Notes: a model not told the origin generated them from the sequence alone. Positions 18,746 through 28,028 are shown, numbered from the stretch's first letter. The stretch is DNA of 64,000 bases from Bradyrhizobium tropiciagri (GCF_018130545.1 NZ_JAFCKF010000002.1:62001-126000); one strand, 5' to 3'. Translations and numbers: made by a program.

Positions 18746-19951
18746 CTATCTTCCGCGCTTCACCGCGTCATAGGCCAGCCGCTTGAACTCGAAAGAGAAC
18801 GGATGGACGAACGCCATCTGGCGCTGCGCCATCATCACGCCGGCGGTGCCCGTCTTCGGCGAAATCCACCATTGCGTGCCTGCGACGCCGCCCCAGTAGA
18901 ATTCACCGGCCGCGTCGGGATGATCGATCGGCGAGGGGGTGAGGATCAGGCCGCCGGCAAGCCCATGCGCCTTGCCGGGCTGTTCGCCCATCATCGCGAA
19001 GCGGATCCATTGTCCGTCGGGCAATTGGTTGGACATCATCGCAGCGATCGTGTCCGGCTTGAGCAGCGTCGGTCCTCCCGGCAGCAGGCTGCGGATCAGT
19101 GCGACCATGTCGGGCAGCGTTGAGACCAGGCCACCGCCTCCATTGAGCCTCGCGACCGGGCGCAGATAGGCGCCGGGGAAGGGCGCATTGTCGGTGCGGG
19201 TGAGGCCCGGCTTCATCGGCTCCATGAGATCCGCACCGGCGTAATACGCGACGAGGCGGCCCTGATCCTGTTCGGGAACGACGAAGCCGGTATCGACCAT
19301 GCCGAGCGGATCAAGGATGCGTGCCTTGATGAACTTGTCGAAGCTCTGTCCGCTGACGACCTCCACGAGCCGTGCGATCACGTCGATCGCGAGCGAGTAT
19401 TCCCACGACGTACCGGGCTGATAGATCAGCGGCAGGTCGGCCAGCACATCCACCATCTGAGCCAAGGTCGTATTGGGATTGTGGACGCCGCGCTCGTTCA
19501 GCGCCTTGAAGATGACGGTGCCGGGATCGAAGAAGCCGTAGCTCAGGCCGGCGCTGTGGCTCAGCAATTGGCGGATCGTGATCGAGCTCCGCGCCGGCTC
19601 GGTGTCCTCGATCGAGGTCGCGCCCGGCCGCAGCACTTTCCGGTTTCCGAGTTGCGGGATGTAGGTCTCGATCGGATCGTCGAGCCGGAAGCGGCCGTCC
19701 TCGAACAACAGCAGCGCCGCGCACGACGTGATCAGCTTGGTGTTGGAGAACACCCGGAAGATGTGGTCGGTCCGCAGCGGCGTTTGCGCTTCCTTGTCGG
19801 CCCATCCGACGCAGCCCGTGTCGGCGATGTCGCGCCCGACCAGAACCGTCCAGGAGATGCCGGACAAGAGATCGTTGTCGATATAGCGCTGCATGGCGGC
19901 GCGCGCCGGCGCAAAGTCGTAGCCGGTGGCCGTCACCTTCAGATCTTCCAT
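18746..19951 (-). CDS. serine hydrolase, beta-lactamase class C / esterase family
   Basis: The protein has 401 residues without a signal peptide, so it is cytoplasmic. The SxxK motif is Ser69-Asn-Thr-Lys72 in FRVFSNTKLI; the tyrosine motif is probably WEYSLAIDVI; GGG / GGV segments are near the C-terminus. Such proteins are usually esterases or peptidases rather than true lactamases. The ATG at 19951 has AGGGGAA about 6 bases upstream, so longer versions are rejected. It lies between pleD and rpmG, where many relatives have no such gene, and converges with pleD across only 15 bases. Confidence 0.85.
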   Translation of the reverse strand: MEDLKVTATGYDFAPARAAMQRYIDNDLLSGISWTVLVGRDIADTGCVGWADKEAQTPLRTDHIFRVFSNTKLITSCAALLLFEDGRFRLDDPIETYIPQLGNRKVLRPGATSIEDTEPARSSITIRQLLSHSAGLSYGFFDPGTVIFKALNERGVHNPNTTLAQMVDVLADLPLIYQPGTSWEYSLAIDVIARLVEVVSGQSFDKFIKARILDPLGMVDTGFVVPEQDQGRLVAYYAGADLMEPMKPGLTRTDNAPFPGAYLRPVARLNGGGGLVSTLPDMVALIRSLLPGGPTLLKPDTIAAMMSNQLPDGQWIRFAMMGEQPGKAHGLAGGLILTPSPIDHPDAAGEFYWGGVAGTQWWISPKTGTAGVMMAQRQMAFVHPFSFEFKRLAYDAVKRGR

Positions 19952-20083
19952 GGTCGTTCCCCTGTTGTGCCGCAGGCTGTCGCGCGGTCGCTCTCTATCT
20001 CGCCGGACGGAATATCCAATTGGGATGCCGTCGCGTGCCGTCGACGCTAACAACCAAACCGGATCTGTGTACGCAACCGGGAT

Positions 20084-20686
20084 TTATCCAGGTCGTTTCT
20101 TGTCCGCGGGCGCGGAGGCGCCAACCTTCACGCCGGCATTCGCCAGCAGCACCCTGGCAGCCTCCTTGGCCGCGCGCGCCATGGCCGGATCGTCGCGTAC
20201 CAGGTCCTGCGCGATCGAACCGTCGACCAGCAGTGTGAGCTGGGTCGCAAGTCCCTCGGCATCGACGACGCCGAGTTGCAGCAGCAGATCGCGAAACCAG
20301 ACCCGGCGGCTTTCCTTGAAGGCGATCGCGATATTTCGGAACGTGCGGTCTTCGTCATCAGGACCGAGCTCGGCGACCGCGTTGACGAACGGGCAGCCGC
20401 GAAAATCCTTCGCCGCAAAGCGCCGCTCCAGCGAATCGAAGGTTGCGAGAATCTGCTCGGCCGGCGGCTTGTCGGAAGGGCGGGACTGCACGAAGCGGCG
20501 TTGCAGATAGGCTTCGATGAGCGCGTCCTTCGACGGGAAATGATTGTAGAGCGTGCGCTTGCTGATGCCGATCTCGGCCGCGATGGTGTCGACGCCGATG
20601 GCGCGAATACCCTGCAGATAGAACAGTTTGTCGGCGGTCTCGAGGATCCGCTCTTTCATGGTCTGTTTGGGAGGCGGGGAAGCCAT
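20084..20686 (-). CDS. TetR-family repressor, probably of the divergent MFS gene
   Basis: The protein has 200 residues from the ATG at 20686; a GTG at 20722 would add 12. The N-terminal helix-turn-helix is complete: MKERILETADKLFYLQGIRAIGVDTIAAEIGISKRTLYNHFPSKDALI. The C-terminal ligand domain is of the common TetR_C type. A perfect palindrome (TTACACAG GT CTGTGTAA) lies 52 bases upstream in the gap to the divergent transporter and is the likely operator. The inducer is unknown. AGAGGA is upstream at a slightly long spacing. Confidence 0.9.
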   Translation of the reverse strand: MASPPPKQTMKERILETADKLFYLQGIRAIGVDTIAAEIGISKRTLYNHFPSKDALIEAYLQRRFVQSRPSDKPPAEQILATFDSLERRFAAKDFRGCPFVNAVAELGPDDEDRTFRNIAIAFKESRRVWFRDLLLQLGVVDAEGLATQLTLLVDGSIAQDLVRDDPAMARAAKEAARVLLANAGVKVGASAPADKKRPG

Positions 20687-20737
20687 GCGCCGGCCGTGAT
20701 CCTCTTCGCTTGACAGCAGCACCTCTCTATAGACTAA

Positions 20738-20755
20738 TTACACAGGTCTGTGTAA
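20738..20755. promoter_or_regulatory. probable TetR operator: perfect 8-2-8 palindrome
   Basis: TTACACAG (20738-20745), a GT centre, then CTGTGTAA (20748-20755): the arms are exact inverted repeats. The site lies between the divergent TetR and MFS start codons. This size and symmetry are typical of TetR-dimer operators, and it could block both promoters. Confidence 0.8.
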
Positions 20756-20819
20756 CCAAAACATGCGTGAATCGCAGGCCATGGCTATCGTGCCGCGCCG
20801 GTATGGGAGAACAAGAACA

Positions 20820-22052
20820 ATGCCCCTGTTGCAGGTCCTGCGTCCCACGCTTCCCATTCTGATCGGTGCTTCCATCATGCTCACGCTGAGCATGGGGCTG
20901 CGGCAGAGTCTCGGCATCTTCATGCAGCCGCTCACGCACGACATCGGGATTTCGGTGTCGCATTTCACGCTGGCGCTCGCCGTGCAGAACCTCGCCTGGG
21001 GCTTCCTGCAGCCGCTGGCGGGTGCGATGACGGTGCGTTACGGCTTCCGCCCGATCATGGTGGTCGGCGCGCTGGCTTATATCGCCGGCCTCGTGCTGAT
21101 GACGACGGCGCATGGGCTGGTCAGCATCATGATCGGTGCCGGCGTGCTGATCGGCATCTCGCTTGCCTGCACCGCGAATGCGATCGCCATGTCAGTCGCG
21201 GCCCGCGCGGTGCCGGAGACGGTGCGCTCGACCGTGCTCGGTATGGTCTCCGCGGCGGGCTCGCTCGGCGCGCTGCTGTCGGCGCCGCTTGGCCAGATAC
21301 TCAATGAAGGTTTCGGCTGGCGCGTCGGGCTCGCCGGTTTTGTGATCCTCTCCGTCTTCATGATCCCGGCCGCGCTGTTCGCCGGCCGCGTCGACAAGAT
21401 CCCGCTGCCGAAGCCTGCAGGCGATGATATCGGCAATGCCACGGCTGCGACCGCGGCGAAGACTGCGTTCGGCAACGCGTCCTTCGTGGTGATGACCTGC
21501 GCCTACATGGTCTGCGGCATGCAACTCGTCTTCCTCACCACGCATCTGCCGTCGTATCTGGCGATCTGCGGGCTCGATCCGATGCTGAGCGCGCAGACGC
21601 TCGGCATGATCGGCGGCTTCAACGTGCTGGGCTCGCTGTTCTTCGGCTGGGCCGGCCAGCGCTGGAACAAGCTGGCGCTGCTCGGCGGCATCTACATCCT
21701 GCGTTCGCTGGCGCTTGCCTGGTACTTCATGCTGCCGGCGACGCCTTCCTCGACGCTGCTGTTCGGTGCCATCATGGGCTTCCTCTGGATGGGCGTCGGT
21801 CCGCTGGTCGCGGGCGCGGTGGCTGAGATGTTCGGCTTGCGCTGGCAGGCGATGATCCAGGGACTTGCCTTTATGAGCCACCAGATCGGTAGCTTCCTCG
21901 GCGCTTACGGAGGCGGGCTGATCTACGATTCGCTCGGCTCCTACACGATGGCTTGGCGCATCGGCGTCGCGCTCGGTCTTGCCGGCGGCATCATCCAGGT
22001 CGCCTTCGCGCTGATCCGGCCGGCGCAGCCGCCGCTGCTCAAGGCGGTCTGA
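20820..22052 (+). CDS. MFS transporter, divergent from the TetR regulator
   Basis: The protein has 410 residues and about 12 hydrophobic helices. Its N-terminus, SIMLTLSMGLRQSLGIFMQPLTHDIGIS, is like that of MFS carboxylate or drug carriers (OFA / UhpC-like groups). The start at 20820 was chosen because GGGAGA lies about 10 bases before it. An ATG at 20763 would leave almost no leader after the operator palindrome at 20738-20755. Transcription should be controlled by the divergent TetR protein. The substrate is unknown. Confidence 0.88.
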   Translation: MPLLQVLRPTLPILIGASIMLTLSMGLRQSLGIFMQPLTHDIGISVSHFTLALAVQNLAWGFLQPLAGAMTVRYGFRPIMVVGALAYIAGLVLMTTAHGLVSIMIGAGVLIGISLACTANAIAMSVAARAVPETVRSTVLGMVSAAGSLGALLSAPLGQILNEGFGWRVGLAGFVILSVFMIPAALFAGRVDKIPLPKPAGDDIGNATAATAAKTAFGNASFVVMTCAYMVCGMQLVFLTTHLPSYLAICGLDPMLSAQTLGMIGGFNVLGSLFFGWAGQRWNKLALLGGIYILRSLALAWYFMLPATPSSTLLFGAIMGFLWMGVGPLVAGAVAEMFGLRWQAMIQGLAFMSHQIGSFLGAYGGGLIYDSLGSYTMAWRIGVALGLAGGIIQVAFALIRPAQPPLLKAV

Positions 22053-22083
22053 CCGCGTCGATCAAAGACATTCGTGAAACGCA

Positions 22084-22108
22084 AAACGGGGCCGCGAGGG
22101 CCCCGTTT
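22084..22108. terminator. bidirectional terminator hairpin between the MFS gene and rpmG
   Basis: AAACGGGGCC (22084-22093) pairs perfectly with GGCCCCGTTT (22099-22108) around a five-base loop. The flanking A and T runs give a short U tract in both directions. It lies between the convergent MFS and rpmG genes. Confidence 0.85.
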
Positions 22109-22130
22109 GAAACGTCAGAAGCAGGCGATC

Positions 22131-22298
22131 TTACTTGATCTTGGCTTCCTTGAATTCGACGTGCTTGCGCGCGACCGGATCGTATTTCTTCTTGACCAGC
22201 TTGTCGGTCATGGTGCGCGAATTCTTCTTGGCGACGTAATAGAAGCCGGTGTCGGCGGTCGACACGAGCTTAACCTTGATGGTGACCGCTTTGGCCAT
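22131..22298 (-). CDS. rpmG: 50S ribosomal protein L33
   Basis: The protein has 55 residues: [20 protein letters not shown], then [21 protein letters not shown], then a basic end. This is the alphaproteobacterial L33 type without the two CxxC zinc pairs, so it does not need zinc. The start at 22298 matches the universal MAKA N-terminus. It is downstream of a GC-rich leader and ends before a strong terminator. Confidence 0.95.
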   Translation of the reverse strand: MAKAVTIKVKLVSTADTGFYYVAKKNSRTMTDKLVKKKYDPVARKHVEFKEAKIK

Positions 22299-22426
22299 GT
22301 GCAAATCCTCGAAAATGAAGGGGTATCGGGAGCCGGCCAAATCGGCCCGCGTTTGGCCCGGAAACTAGCCACAAACCGTGAGAAGTCAAGGATTTCCGGG
22401 CTGAAATCATGCCGATTCGGGCCCGA

Positions 22427-23752
22427 TTACCCCTCGAAGAACTGATTTTTGGGCCGCGGCAGGCCCAGATTCTCGCGCAGGGTCCGCCCTTCGTACTCGG
22501 TCCGGAAGATTCCACGCTTCTGCAGTTCCGGCACCACCCGGTCGACGAACTCGAACAGGCCCTGCGGCAGATACGGGAACATGATGTTGAAGCCGTCGCT
22601 GCCGCGGCTCACCAGCCATTCCTCCATCTGGTCGGCGATGGTCTGTGGCGTGCCGACGAAGGCGAGCCCGCCATAGCCGCCGACGCGCTGCGCGAGCTGG
22701 CGCACGGTGAGCTTGTCGCGCGCGGCGACGTCGACGAGGCGCTGCCGGCCGCTCTTGCTGGCATTGGTTTCCGGGATCGGCGGCAATTGCCCATCGGGAT
22801 CGAAGCCCGACGCATCGGTGCCGAGGATCACCGACAGCGAGGCGATCGCGCTGTCGTAATGCACGCGGCTGTCGAGCAGCGCGCGCTTCTCCTTGGCTTC
22901 CTCGACGCTGTCGCCGACCACCACAAAGGCGCCGGGCAGGATCTTCAGATGCTCGGGATCGCGGCCGATCTTCTCCATGCGGCCCTTGATGTCGGCATAG
23001 AGCTTCTGTCCGTCGGCCAGGCTGCCGCCGCCGGTGAAGACGGCTTCCGCGGTCTCGGCCGCCAGCTGCCTGCCGTCATCGGAGGCGCCGGCCTGCACGA
23101 TCACCGGCCAGCCCTGCACGGGGCGGGCGATGTTCAGCGGGCCGCGGACAGACAGATATTTTCCCTTGTGATTGAGCGTATGCATCTTGTCGGGATCGAC
23201 GAACAGCCCGGACTCGACATCGCGCACGAAGGCATCGTCGGCGAATGAATCCCAGAGCCCGGTGACCACGTCGTAGAACTCGCGGGCGCGCTTGTAGCGC
23301 TCGGCGTGCTCCATGTGATCGTCGAGGCCGAAATTCAGCGCCGCGTCCGGGTTGGACGTGGTGACGATATTCCAGCCGGCCCGGCCGCCGGAGATATGGT
23401 CGAGCGAGGCGAAGCGGCGGGCGACATGATAGGGCTCGTCGAAGGTGGTCGAGCCGGTCGCGATCAGGCCGATCCGCTCGGTGACGGCCGCGAGCGCCGA
23501 CAGCAGCGTGAACGGCTCGAACGAGGTCACGGTGTGGCTGCGCTTCAGCGCATTGATCGGCATGTTCAGCACGGCCAGATGGTCGGCCATGAAGAAGGCG
23601 TCAAACTTGCCGGCCTCGAGCTTGCGGATCAGCGTCTTGATGTGGTCGAAGTTGAAATTGGCGTCGGGCCACGCCCCGGGATAGCGCCAGGCGCCGGTGT
23701 GGATGCTGATCGGCCGCATGAACGCGCCGAGCTTGAGTTGACGCTTCGCCAT
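22427..23752 (-). CDS. LLM-class flavin-dependent monooxygenase (NtaA/SnaA/DszA-like)
   Basis: The protein has 441 residues. The N-terminus KLGAFMRPISIHTGAWRYPGA, GKFDAFFMADH, EPFTLLSALAAVTERIGLIATGSTTF and the SGGRAGWNIVTTSNPDAALNFG block are hallmarks of the group of FMNH2-dependent monooxygenases acting on nitrilotriacetate, sulfones and related compounds. It requires a separate flavin reductase; none is adjacent. The substrate is unresolved. It lies between rpmG and an SGNH esterase gene, divergent from the latter. Confidence 0.9.
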   Translation of the reverse strand: MAKRQLKLGAFMRPISIHTGAWRYPGAWPDANFNFDHIKTLIRKLEAGKFDAFFMADHLAVLNMPINALKRSHTVTSFEPFTLLSALAAVTERIGLIATGSTTFDEPYHVARRFASLDHISGGRAGWNIVTTSNPDAALNFGLDDHMEHAERYKRAREFYDVVTGLWDSFADDAFVRDVESGLFVDPDKMHTLNHKGKYLSVRGPLNIARPVQGWPVIVQAGASDDGRQLAAETAEAVFTGGGSLADGQKLYADIKGRMEKIGRDPEHLKILPGAFVVVGDSVEEAKEKRALLDSRVHYDSAIASLSVILGTDASGFDPDGQLPPIPETNASKSGRQRLVDVAARDKLTVRQLAQRVGGYGGLAFVGTPQTIADQMEEWLVSRGSDGFNIMFPYLPQGLFEFVDRVVPELQKRGIFRTEYEGRTLRENLGLPRPKNQFFEG

Positions 23753-23899
23753 TGCCCCGTTCCGTTCTTGATGTCGTTAGCGGAACAGATAGGGAGGCCG
23801 GACGGCAACGCCATGAGGGGACTTAAGAAGAATCTTGCAATCTAGGTGACGAGCGGAGGATATTTTCAATCCGGCGCCTTTTGTCATCTTGGAGGGGGC

Positions 23900-24415
23900 A
23901 TGGTTTATCCGACAAGGCCGTTGCGGATCGCGGGCTTCCTGGTCGCGATGCTGCTCTGTCTCGGCAACCCCGCGCGGGCGCAAATCGTCGCGATCGGTGC
24001 CAGCAACGTCGCGGGCAGGGGCGTCAGCAGTTCGGACGCCTGGCCGGCTCAGCTCGAGGCGATGCTCGCCGCGAAGGGCCGCAATGTTCACGTGACCAAT
24101 GCAGGGATCTCGGGTGACACCAACGCGGGCATGCTGGCGCGGCTCGATTCCGCTGTCCCCGAAGGGACCAAGATCGTGCTCCTCGACCGCTTCGGAGGTG
24201 GCTGGAATGCGAGGCGACGCGGGCAGGGAGACCAGAATGCCGACCTGGCGGCGATCGAAGCGCGGCTACGCAGCCGGCACATCCGCGTGATCCCGATGTG
24301 GTGGAATGCGGTCCTGCGCAATTATCTGCAGCCGGACCACATTCACTTCACAGTGGAGGGACACAAGGTGGTCGCAGCGCACATGCTGCCCGTGGTGATG
24401 AGCGCGGTGCGCTGA
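23900..24415 (+). CDS. small secreted SGNH/GDSL-type hydrolase with GASN in place of GDS
   Basis: The protein has 171 residues with a signal peptide to about residue 27 (CLGNPARA). The nucleophile block reads IGASNVAGRG (Ser35), where the usual GDSL Asp is Ala. A TNAGISGDTNAGML segment follows the TesA-like block II. Near the end, DHIHFTVEGH (Asp146, His149) supplies the catalytic dyad. The oxyanion block III Asn may be Asn103 in GGGWNARR, but the usual GGND is not intact. It is probably a periplasmic esterase or thioesterase. A strong GGAGGGGG site decides the start. Confidence 0.75.
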   Translation: MVYPTRPLRIAGFLVAMLLCLGNPARAQIVAIGASNVAGRGVSSSDAWPAQLEAMLAAKGRNVHVTNAGISGDTNAGMLARLDSAVPEGTKIVLLDRFGGGWNARRRGQGDQNADLAAIEARLRSRHIRVIPMWWNAVLRNYLQPDHIHFTVEGHKVVAAHMLPVVMSAVR

Positions 24416-24443
24416 CCTGGACAGTGCCCTTGTGTTGTGGCGT

Positions 24444-25193
24444 TCACGCGCCCAGCACGTCCTTCTGCATCTTGCCGCCGTAGAAGTGGAAGAATGGCAC
24501 CGGCGCGTCGTGGCGGAGCGGGCCGGTGGCGAGACGGCGGTCGAGCTCGGCGAGCACGTTCTTGGTCATGGCATGCGCATCCGCGAGCGGCTCGGAGCCG
24601 ATCTCGACCCAGACCAGTTCGACCAGCTCGGCATCGGCATGCACCACGCCTTCGACACGATGCGCGATGGTCGAGGCATCTGCGGTGAAGAAGCGGGTGT
24701 CGAAGCGGCGAACGCGGCCGGGCGGAGTGATCGCGCGCGCGATCAGGAAAAGGCCGGACGGATCGGGCAGGAGACCTGCATCGGCGAACGGCGCCCAGGG
24801 GCCGTCGAGCTTTGCTGCCTTCTCCACCTTGCGGCCGAGGCAGAGTCCCGTTTCCTCGCAGGCTTCGCGGATCGCCGCATTGGCGAGCGCGCGCGCGCGG
24901 CCGGGTGTGATCTTCGGGCTGCCCTTGAGCAGATTGGCTTCGAGCTCCGGTGTGATCGAGGCGGCGACCGGCACGCGGTTGTCGGCCTTGTCAACACGGC
25001 CGCCGGGGAAGACGAATTTGCCCGGCATGAACACGACCTTGTCGTGGCGCTTGCCGACCAGCACTTTTGGTTTGGCGCCGGAACGATCGATCAGGATCAG
25101 CGTCGCCGCATCCTTCGGCCGGAAATAGGCGTGATGATCGGCTTCTTTCTCGCCCTGGTGGACGACGGCGGCAGGTGCGGCAGCTTCAGTCAT
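24444..25193 (-). CDS. Nudix hydrolase with a long insertion in the Nudix box
   Basis: The protein has 249 residues. The Nudix box begins at FVFPGGRVDKADN but the REACEETGL part comes about 45 residues later, where the canonical spacing is about 14. This insertion resembles the eukaryotic NUDT19 type. The catalytic acidic residues (REACEE) are intact. Members hydrolyse nucleoside-diphosphate-linked compounds, including CoA esters in the NUDT19 group. The start at 25193 has AGGGA about 7 bases upstream. It is followed upstream by DUF983 and rnr on the same strand. Confidence 0.85.
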   Translation of the reverse strand: MTEAAAPAAVVHQGEKEADHHAYFRPKDAATLILIDRSGAKPKVLVGKRHDKVVFMPGKFVFPGGRVDKADNRVPVAASITPELEANLLKGSPKITPGRARALANAAIREACEETGLCLGRKVEKAAKLDGPWAPFADAGLLPDPSGLFLIARAITPPGRVRRFDTRFFTADASTIAHRVEGVVHADAELVELVWVEIGSEPLADAHAMTKNVLAELDRRLATGPLRHDAPVPFFHFYGGKMQKDVLGA

Positions 25194-25227
25194 TTCATCC
25201 CTCATTTCTTCTTATCGTCCGGTTTAG

Positions 25228-25665
25228 CTAGACCGGCGGGATGTCGCTAGGGGGATTCTCGTCAAAGCCATGCATGCGCAGGGCCCATTGCAAGCCGATC
25301 ACGGCTCCCTTCACCGGCTGCAACAGTGCCAGCGATGCAAACAGCGTGAGGGGCAGATAGATCGCAAGTTGCAGCCACACCGGCGGCGAATAATTGGTCT
25401 CGATCCATAGCGCGGTCGGTACCACGATATGGCCGACGATGACGATGACGAGATAAGCGGGCAGATCGTCGGCGCGATGCGGCGTGAAATCGAGATCGCA
25501 GACTGGGCAATGGCCGTCGCATTTCAGAAACTTGCGGAACAGTTTGCCATTTCCGCAGCGCGGACAACGGCCGCGGAACCCGCGTTTCATCGCGCTCCAC
25601 ACGTCGCGCTTTTCGGGCTCGGCCGCATCGCGAGTCCAGACCACCGTCGGCGGTGTCACGTCCAT
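25228..25665 (-). CDS. DUF983 membrane protein with two CxxC pairs
   Basis: The protein has 145 residues. RGRCPRCGNGKLFRKFLKC with a following HCPVC forms two CxxC pairs (a rubredoxin-like zinc site) before two hydrophobic helices (about 70-90 and 97-117). This is the DUF983 pattern; the function is unknown. Its start overlaps the 3' end of rnr by 10 bases, so it is translationally coupled to rnr. The order rnr-DUF983-Nudix is one leftward unit. Confidence 0.85.
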   Translation of the reverse strand: MDVTPPTVVWTRDAAEPEKRDVWSAMKRGFRGRCPRCGNGKLFRKFLKCDGHCPVCDLDFTPHRADDLPAYLVIVIVGHIVVPTALWIETNYSPPVWLQLAIYLPLTLFASLALLQPVKGAVIGLQWALRMHGFDENPPSDIPPV

Positions 25666-28028
25666 GATTTGCCACGCTTCGATTTGCCGGACTTCGGCTT
25701 CACCGGCTTGCGGTCCTTCTTGTTGCGTGCCTTGCGCTCTTTGTGCGCCTTCTTGCCCGATCCCTTCGGGCCCTTGCTGTTTCCCTTGCCAAATCCCACG
25801 GCGCGGCGCTCGGCTCTTTTGCCGTCGCGTTTTCTGTCGCGCGGAATGGCCTGGCCGTCGGACAATAGCTCAAACCGCAGTGCGCCCGCCACCGGTGCGG
25901 CCTCGACCAGCCGCACGTCGACGACGTCGCCGAGCCGATACATCGTGCCGCTGCGGGTGCCGATCAGCGCATGGCGGGTCTCGTCGTAGTTGAAATATTC
26001 GCTGCCGATGGTGCGGATCGGGATCAGGCCGTCGGCGCCGGTGTCGTCGAGCTTCACGAACAAGCCGGCCCGCGTCACGCCGGAGATGCGGCCCTGGAAC
26101 GAAGCGCCGACCTTGTCGGCGAGGAAATGCGCGATCAGCCGGTCGGTGGTCTCGCGCTCCGCCTTCATCGCGCGGCGCTCGGTGACGGAAATCTGCGCGG
26201 CGATTTCGGCCAGCGTCTCCACGCTCTCATCGGTCGGCAAGGCGCCTTCGCCGAGGCCGAGCGCGCGGATCAGCGCGCGATGCACGATCAGATCGGCATA
26301 GCGGCGGATCGGCGAGGTGAAATGCGCATAGCGGCGCAGGTTCAAGCCGAAATGGCCGTAGTTCTCGGCGGAGTATTCGGCCTGCGCCTGCGAACGCAGC
26401 ACCACCTCGTTGACCAGCGGCTCGTAGTCCTCGCCGGCGACCTGCGCCAGCACGCGGTTGAATTGCGCGGGACGCAGCGCGCCCTGCTTGGTGAAGGGCA
26501 AATCGAGCGTCTTCAGGAATTCCTGGAGGTTGTGCACCTTCTCCTGGCTCGGCTCGTCGTGCACGCGGTAGATCAGCGGCAGCGCCTTCTTCTCCAGCAT
26601 CTCGGCCGCGGCGACGTTGGCGAGGATCATGAATTCCTCGATCAGCCGGTGCGCATCGAGCCGTTGCGGCACGATCACGCGGTCGACCGTGCCGTCGGGT
26701 TTCAGCAGGATCTTGCGCTCGGGCAGATCGAGATCAAGCGGATCGCGCTCGTTGCGTGCGAGCTTGACCAGCTCATAGGCGGCCCACAGCGGCTTCAGGA
26801 TCGGATCGAGCAAGGGGCCTGTCGTGTCGTCCGGCCTGCCATCGATCGCCGCCTGCGCTTGTGCGTAAGCGAGCTTCGCGGCCGAGCGCATCAGCACGCG
26901 ATGGAACGTGTGCGAGCGTTTGCGGCCGTCGGCGCCGATCACCATCCGAACCGCGAGCGCGCCGCGCGGCTCGCCCGGCACCAGCGAGCAGAGATTGTTG
27001 GAGATCCGCTCGGGCAGCATCGGCACCACACGATCGGGGAAATAGACCGAGTTGCCACGTTGGAGCGCGTCGCGATCGAGCGCCGAGCCGGGCCGCACGT
27101 AATAGGCGACGTCGGCGATCGCGACATGGACGATGAAGCCGCCCTTGTTGTTCGGATCGGTGTCGACTTCCGCATGCACGGCGTCGTCGTGGTCCTTTGC
27201 ATCGGGCGGATCGATGGTCACGAGCGGCACGTCGCGCCAGTCGTCGCGACCCTGCAACGTCGCGGGTTTTGCCTCTTCGGCCTCGCGCAGCGCAGAAGAC
27301 GAAAACACCTGCGGGATGTCGTGGGTGTTGATCGCGATCAGGCTGATCGCCTTTTCGCTCGCGATCGAGCCCAACCGCTCCTTGACGCGGGCGGAGGCGA
27401 GCCCAAAGCTGCGGGTACGGATCAGGTCGACGCTGATCAGGTCGCCGTCCTCGGCGCCGCCGGTATCTGGCTTGGCGATGTTGAGCTCGCGGCCGGCTTG
27501 CTTCTTGTCGACCGGGATCAGGCGCCCGCCGCCATCCGGATTGCGGCGGAAGATGCCGAGGATACGGGTGCGGCCGTGATCGATCACCTTGATGACGCGG
27601 CCGCGATAGGGCGTACCGTCTTGCTCGTCGGTCACTTCGACCCGCAGCAGCGCGCGATCGCCGACGCCGGCCGTGGTGCCGGGCTTCGGCCGCCGCGGCG
27701 TCTCGATACGGATTTTCGGAGCGGTGCCGTTCTCTTCGGTATCCCACTCGGCGGGGGTGGCGATCAACTCGCCGTCGCCGTCACGGCCAGTGATGTCGGC
27801 GAGCACGGTCGGCGGTAGTGCCGCCGGCTCGTGGATCTTGCGGCCGCGCTTGGCGACCGTGCCATCGTCGGCGAGCTCGCGGAGGATCCGCTTCAGCTCG
27901 ATGCGGTCGGCGTTCTTCAGGCCGAACTCGCGTGCGATCTCGCGGGTGCCGACCTTACCTGGATTGGCGCGGATGAAGGCGACGATGGCGTCCCGGCCCG
28001 GAAAGCCATGGTCGGGTTTTCGTTTCAC
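25656..28028 (-). CDS. rnr: ribonuclease R
   Basis: The protein has 790 residues. In order: an N-terminal winged helix (about 10-65), cold-shock-like domains, the RNB catalytic domain with VTIDPPDAKDHDDAV (the four-aspartate site), YAHFTSPIRRYADLIVHRAL, an S1 domain with FQGRISGVTRAGLFVKL, and a basic Lys/Arg-rich tail of about 70 residues. RNase R degrades structured RNA 3'-5' with no helicase. The start is a GTG that directly follows the topA stop codon without a gap (TAA GTG), so it is coupled to topA. DUF983 overlaps its 3' end. Confidence 0.95.
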   Translation of the reverse strand: MKRKPDHGFPGRDAIVAFIRANPGKVGTREIAREFGLKNADRIELKRILRELADDGTVAKRGRKIHEPAALPPTVLADITGRDGDGELIATPAEWDTEENGTAPKIRIETPRRPKPGTTAGVGDRALLRVEVTDEQDGTPYRGRVIKVIDHGRTRILGIFRRNPDGGGRLIPVDKKQAGRELNIAKPDTGGAEDGDLISVDLIRTRSFGLASARVKERLGSIASEKAISLIAINTHDIPQVFSSSALREAEEAKPATLQGRDDWRDVPLVTIDPPDAKDHDDAVHAEVDTDPNNKGGFIVHVAIADVAYYVRPGSALDRDALQRGNSVYFPDRVVPMLPERISNNLCSLVPGEPRGALAVRMVIGADGRKRSHTFHRVLMRSAAKLAYAQAQAAIDGRPDDTTGPLLDPILKPLWAAYELVKLARNERDPLDLDLPERKILLKPDGTVDRVIVPQRLDAHRLIEEFMILANVAAAEMLEKKALPLIYRVHDEPSQEKVHNLQEFLKTLDLPFTKQGALRPAQFNRVLAQVAGEDYEPLVNEVVLRSQAQAEYSAENYGHFGLNLRRYAHFTSPIRRYADLIVHRALIRALGLGEGALPTDESVETLAEIAAQISVTERRAMKAERETTDRLIAHFLADKVGASFQGRISGVTRAGLFVKLDDTGADGLIPIRTIGSEYFNYDETRHALIGTRSGTMYRLGDVVDVRLVEAAPVAGALRFELLSDGQAIPRDRKRDGKRAERRAVGFGKGNSKGPKGSGKKAHKERKARNKKDRKPVKPKSGKSKRGKSWT

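Noticed and set aside
25971-27818. Long open frame antisense to rnr
   Set aside because: Same reason: antisense shadow of a gene with intact RNase R motifs.
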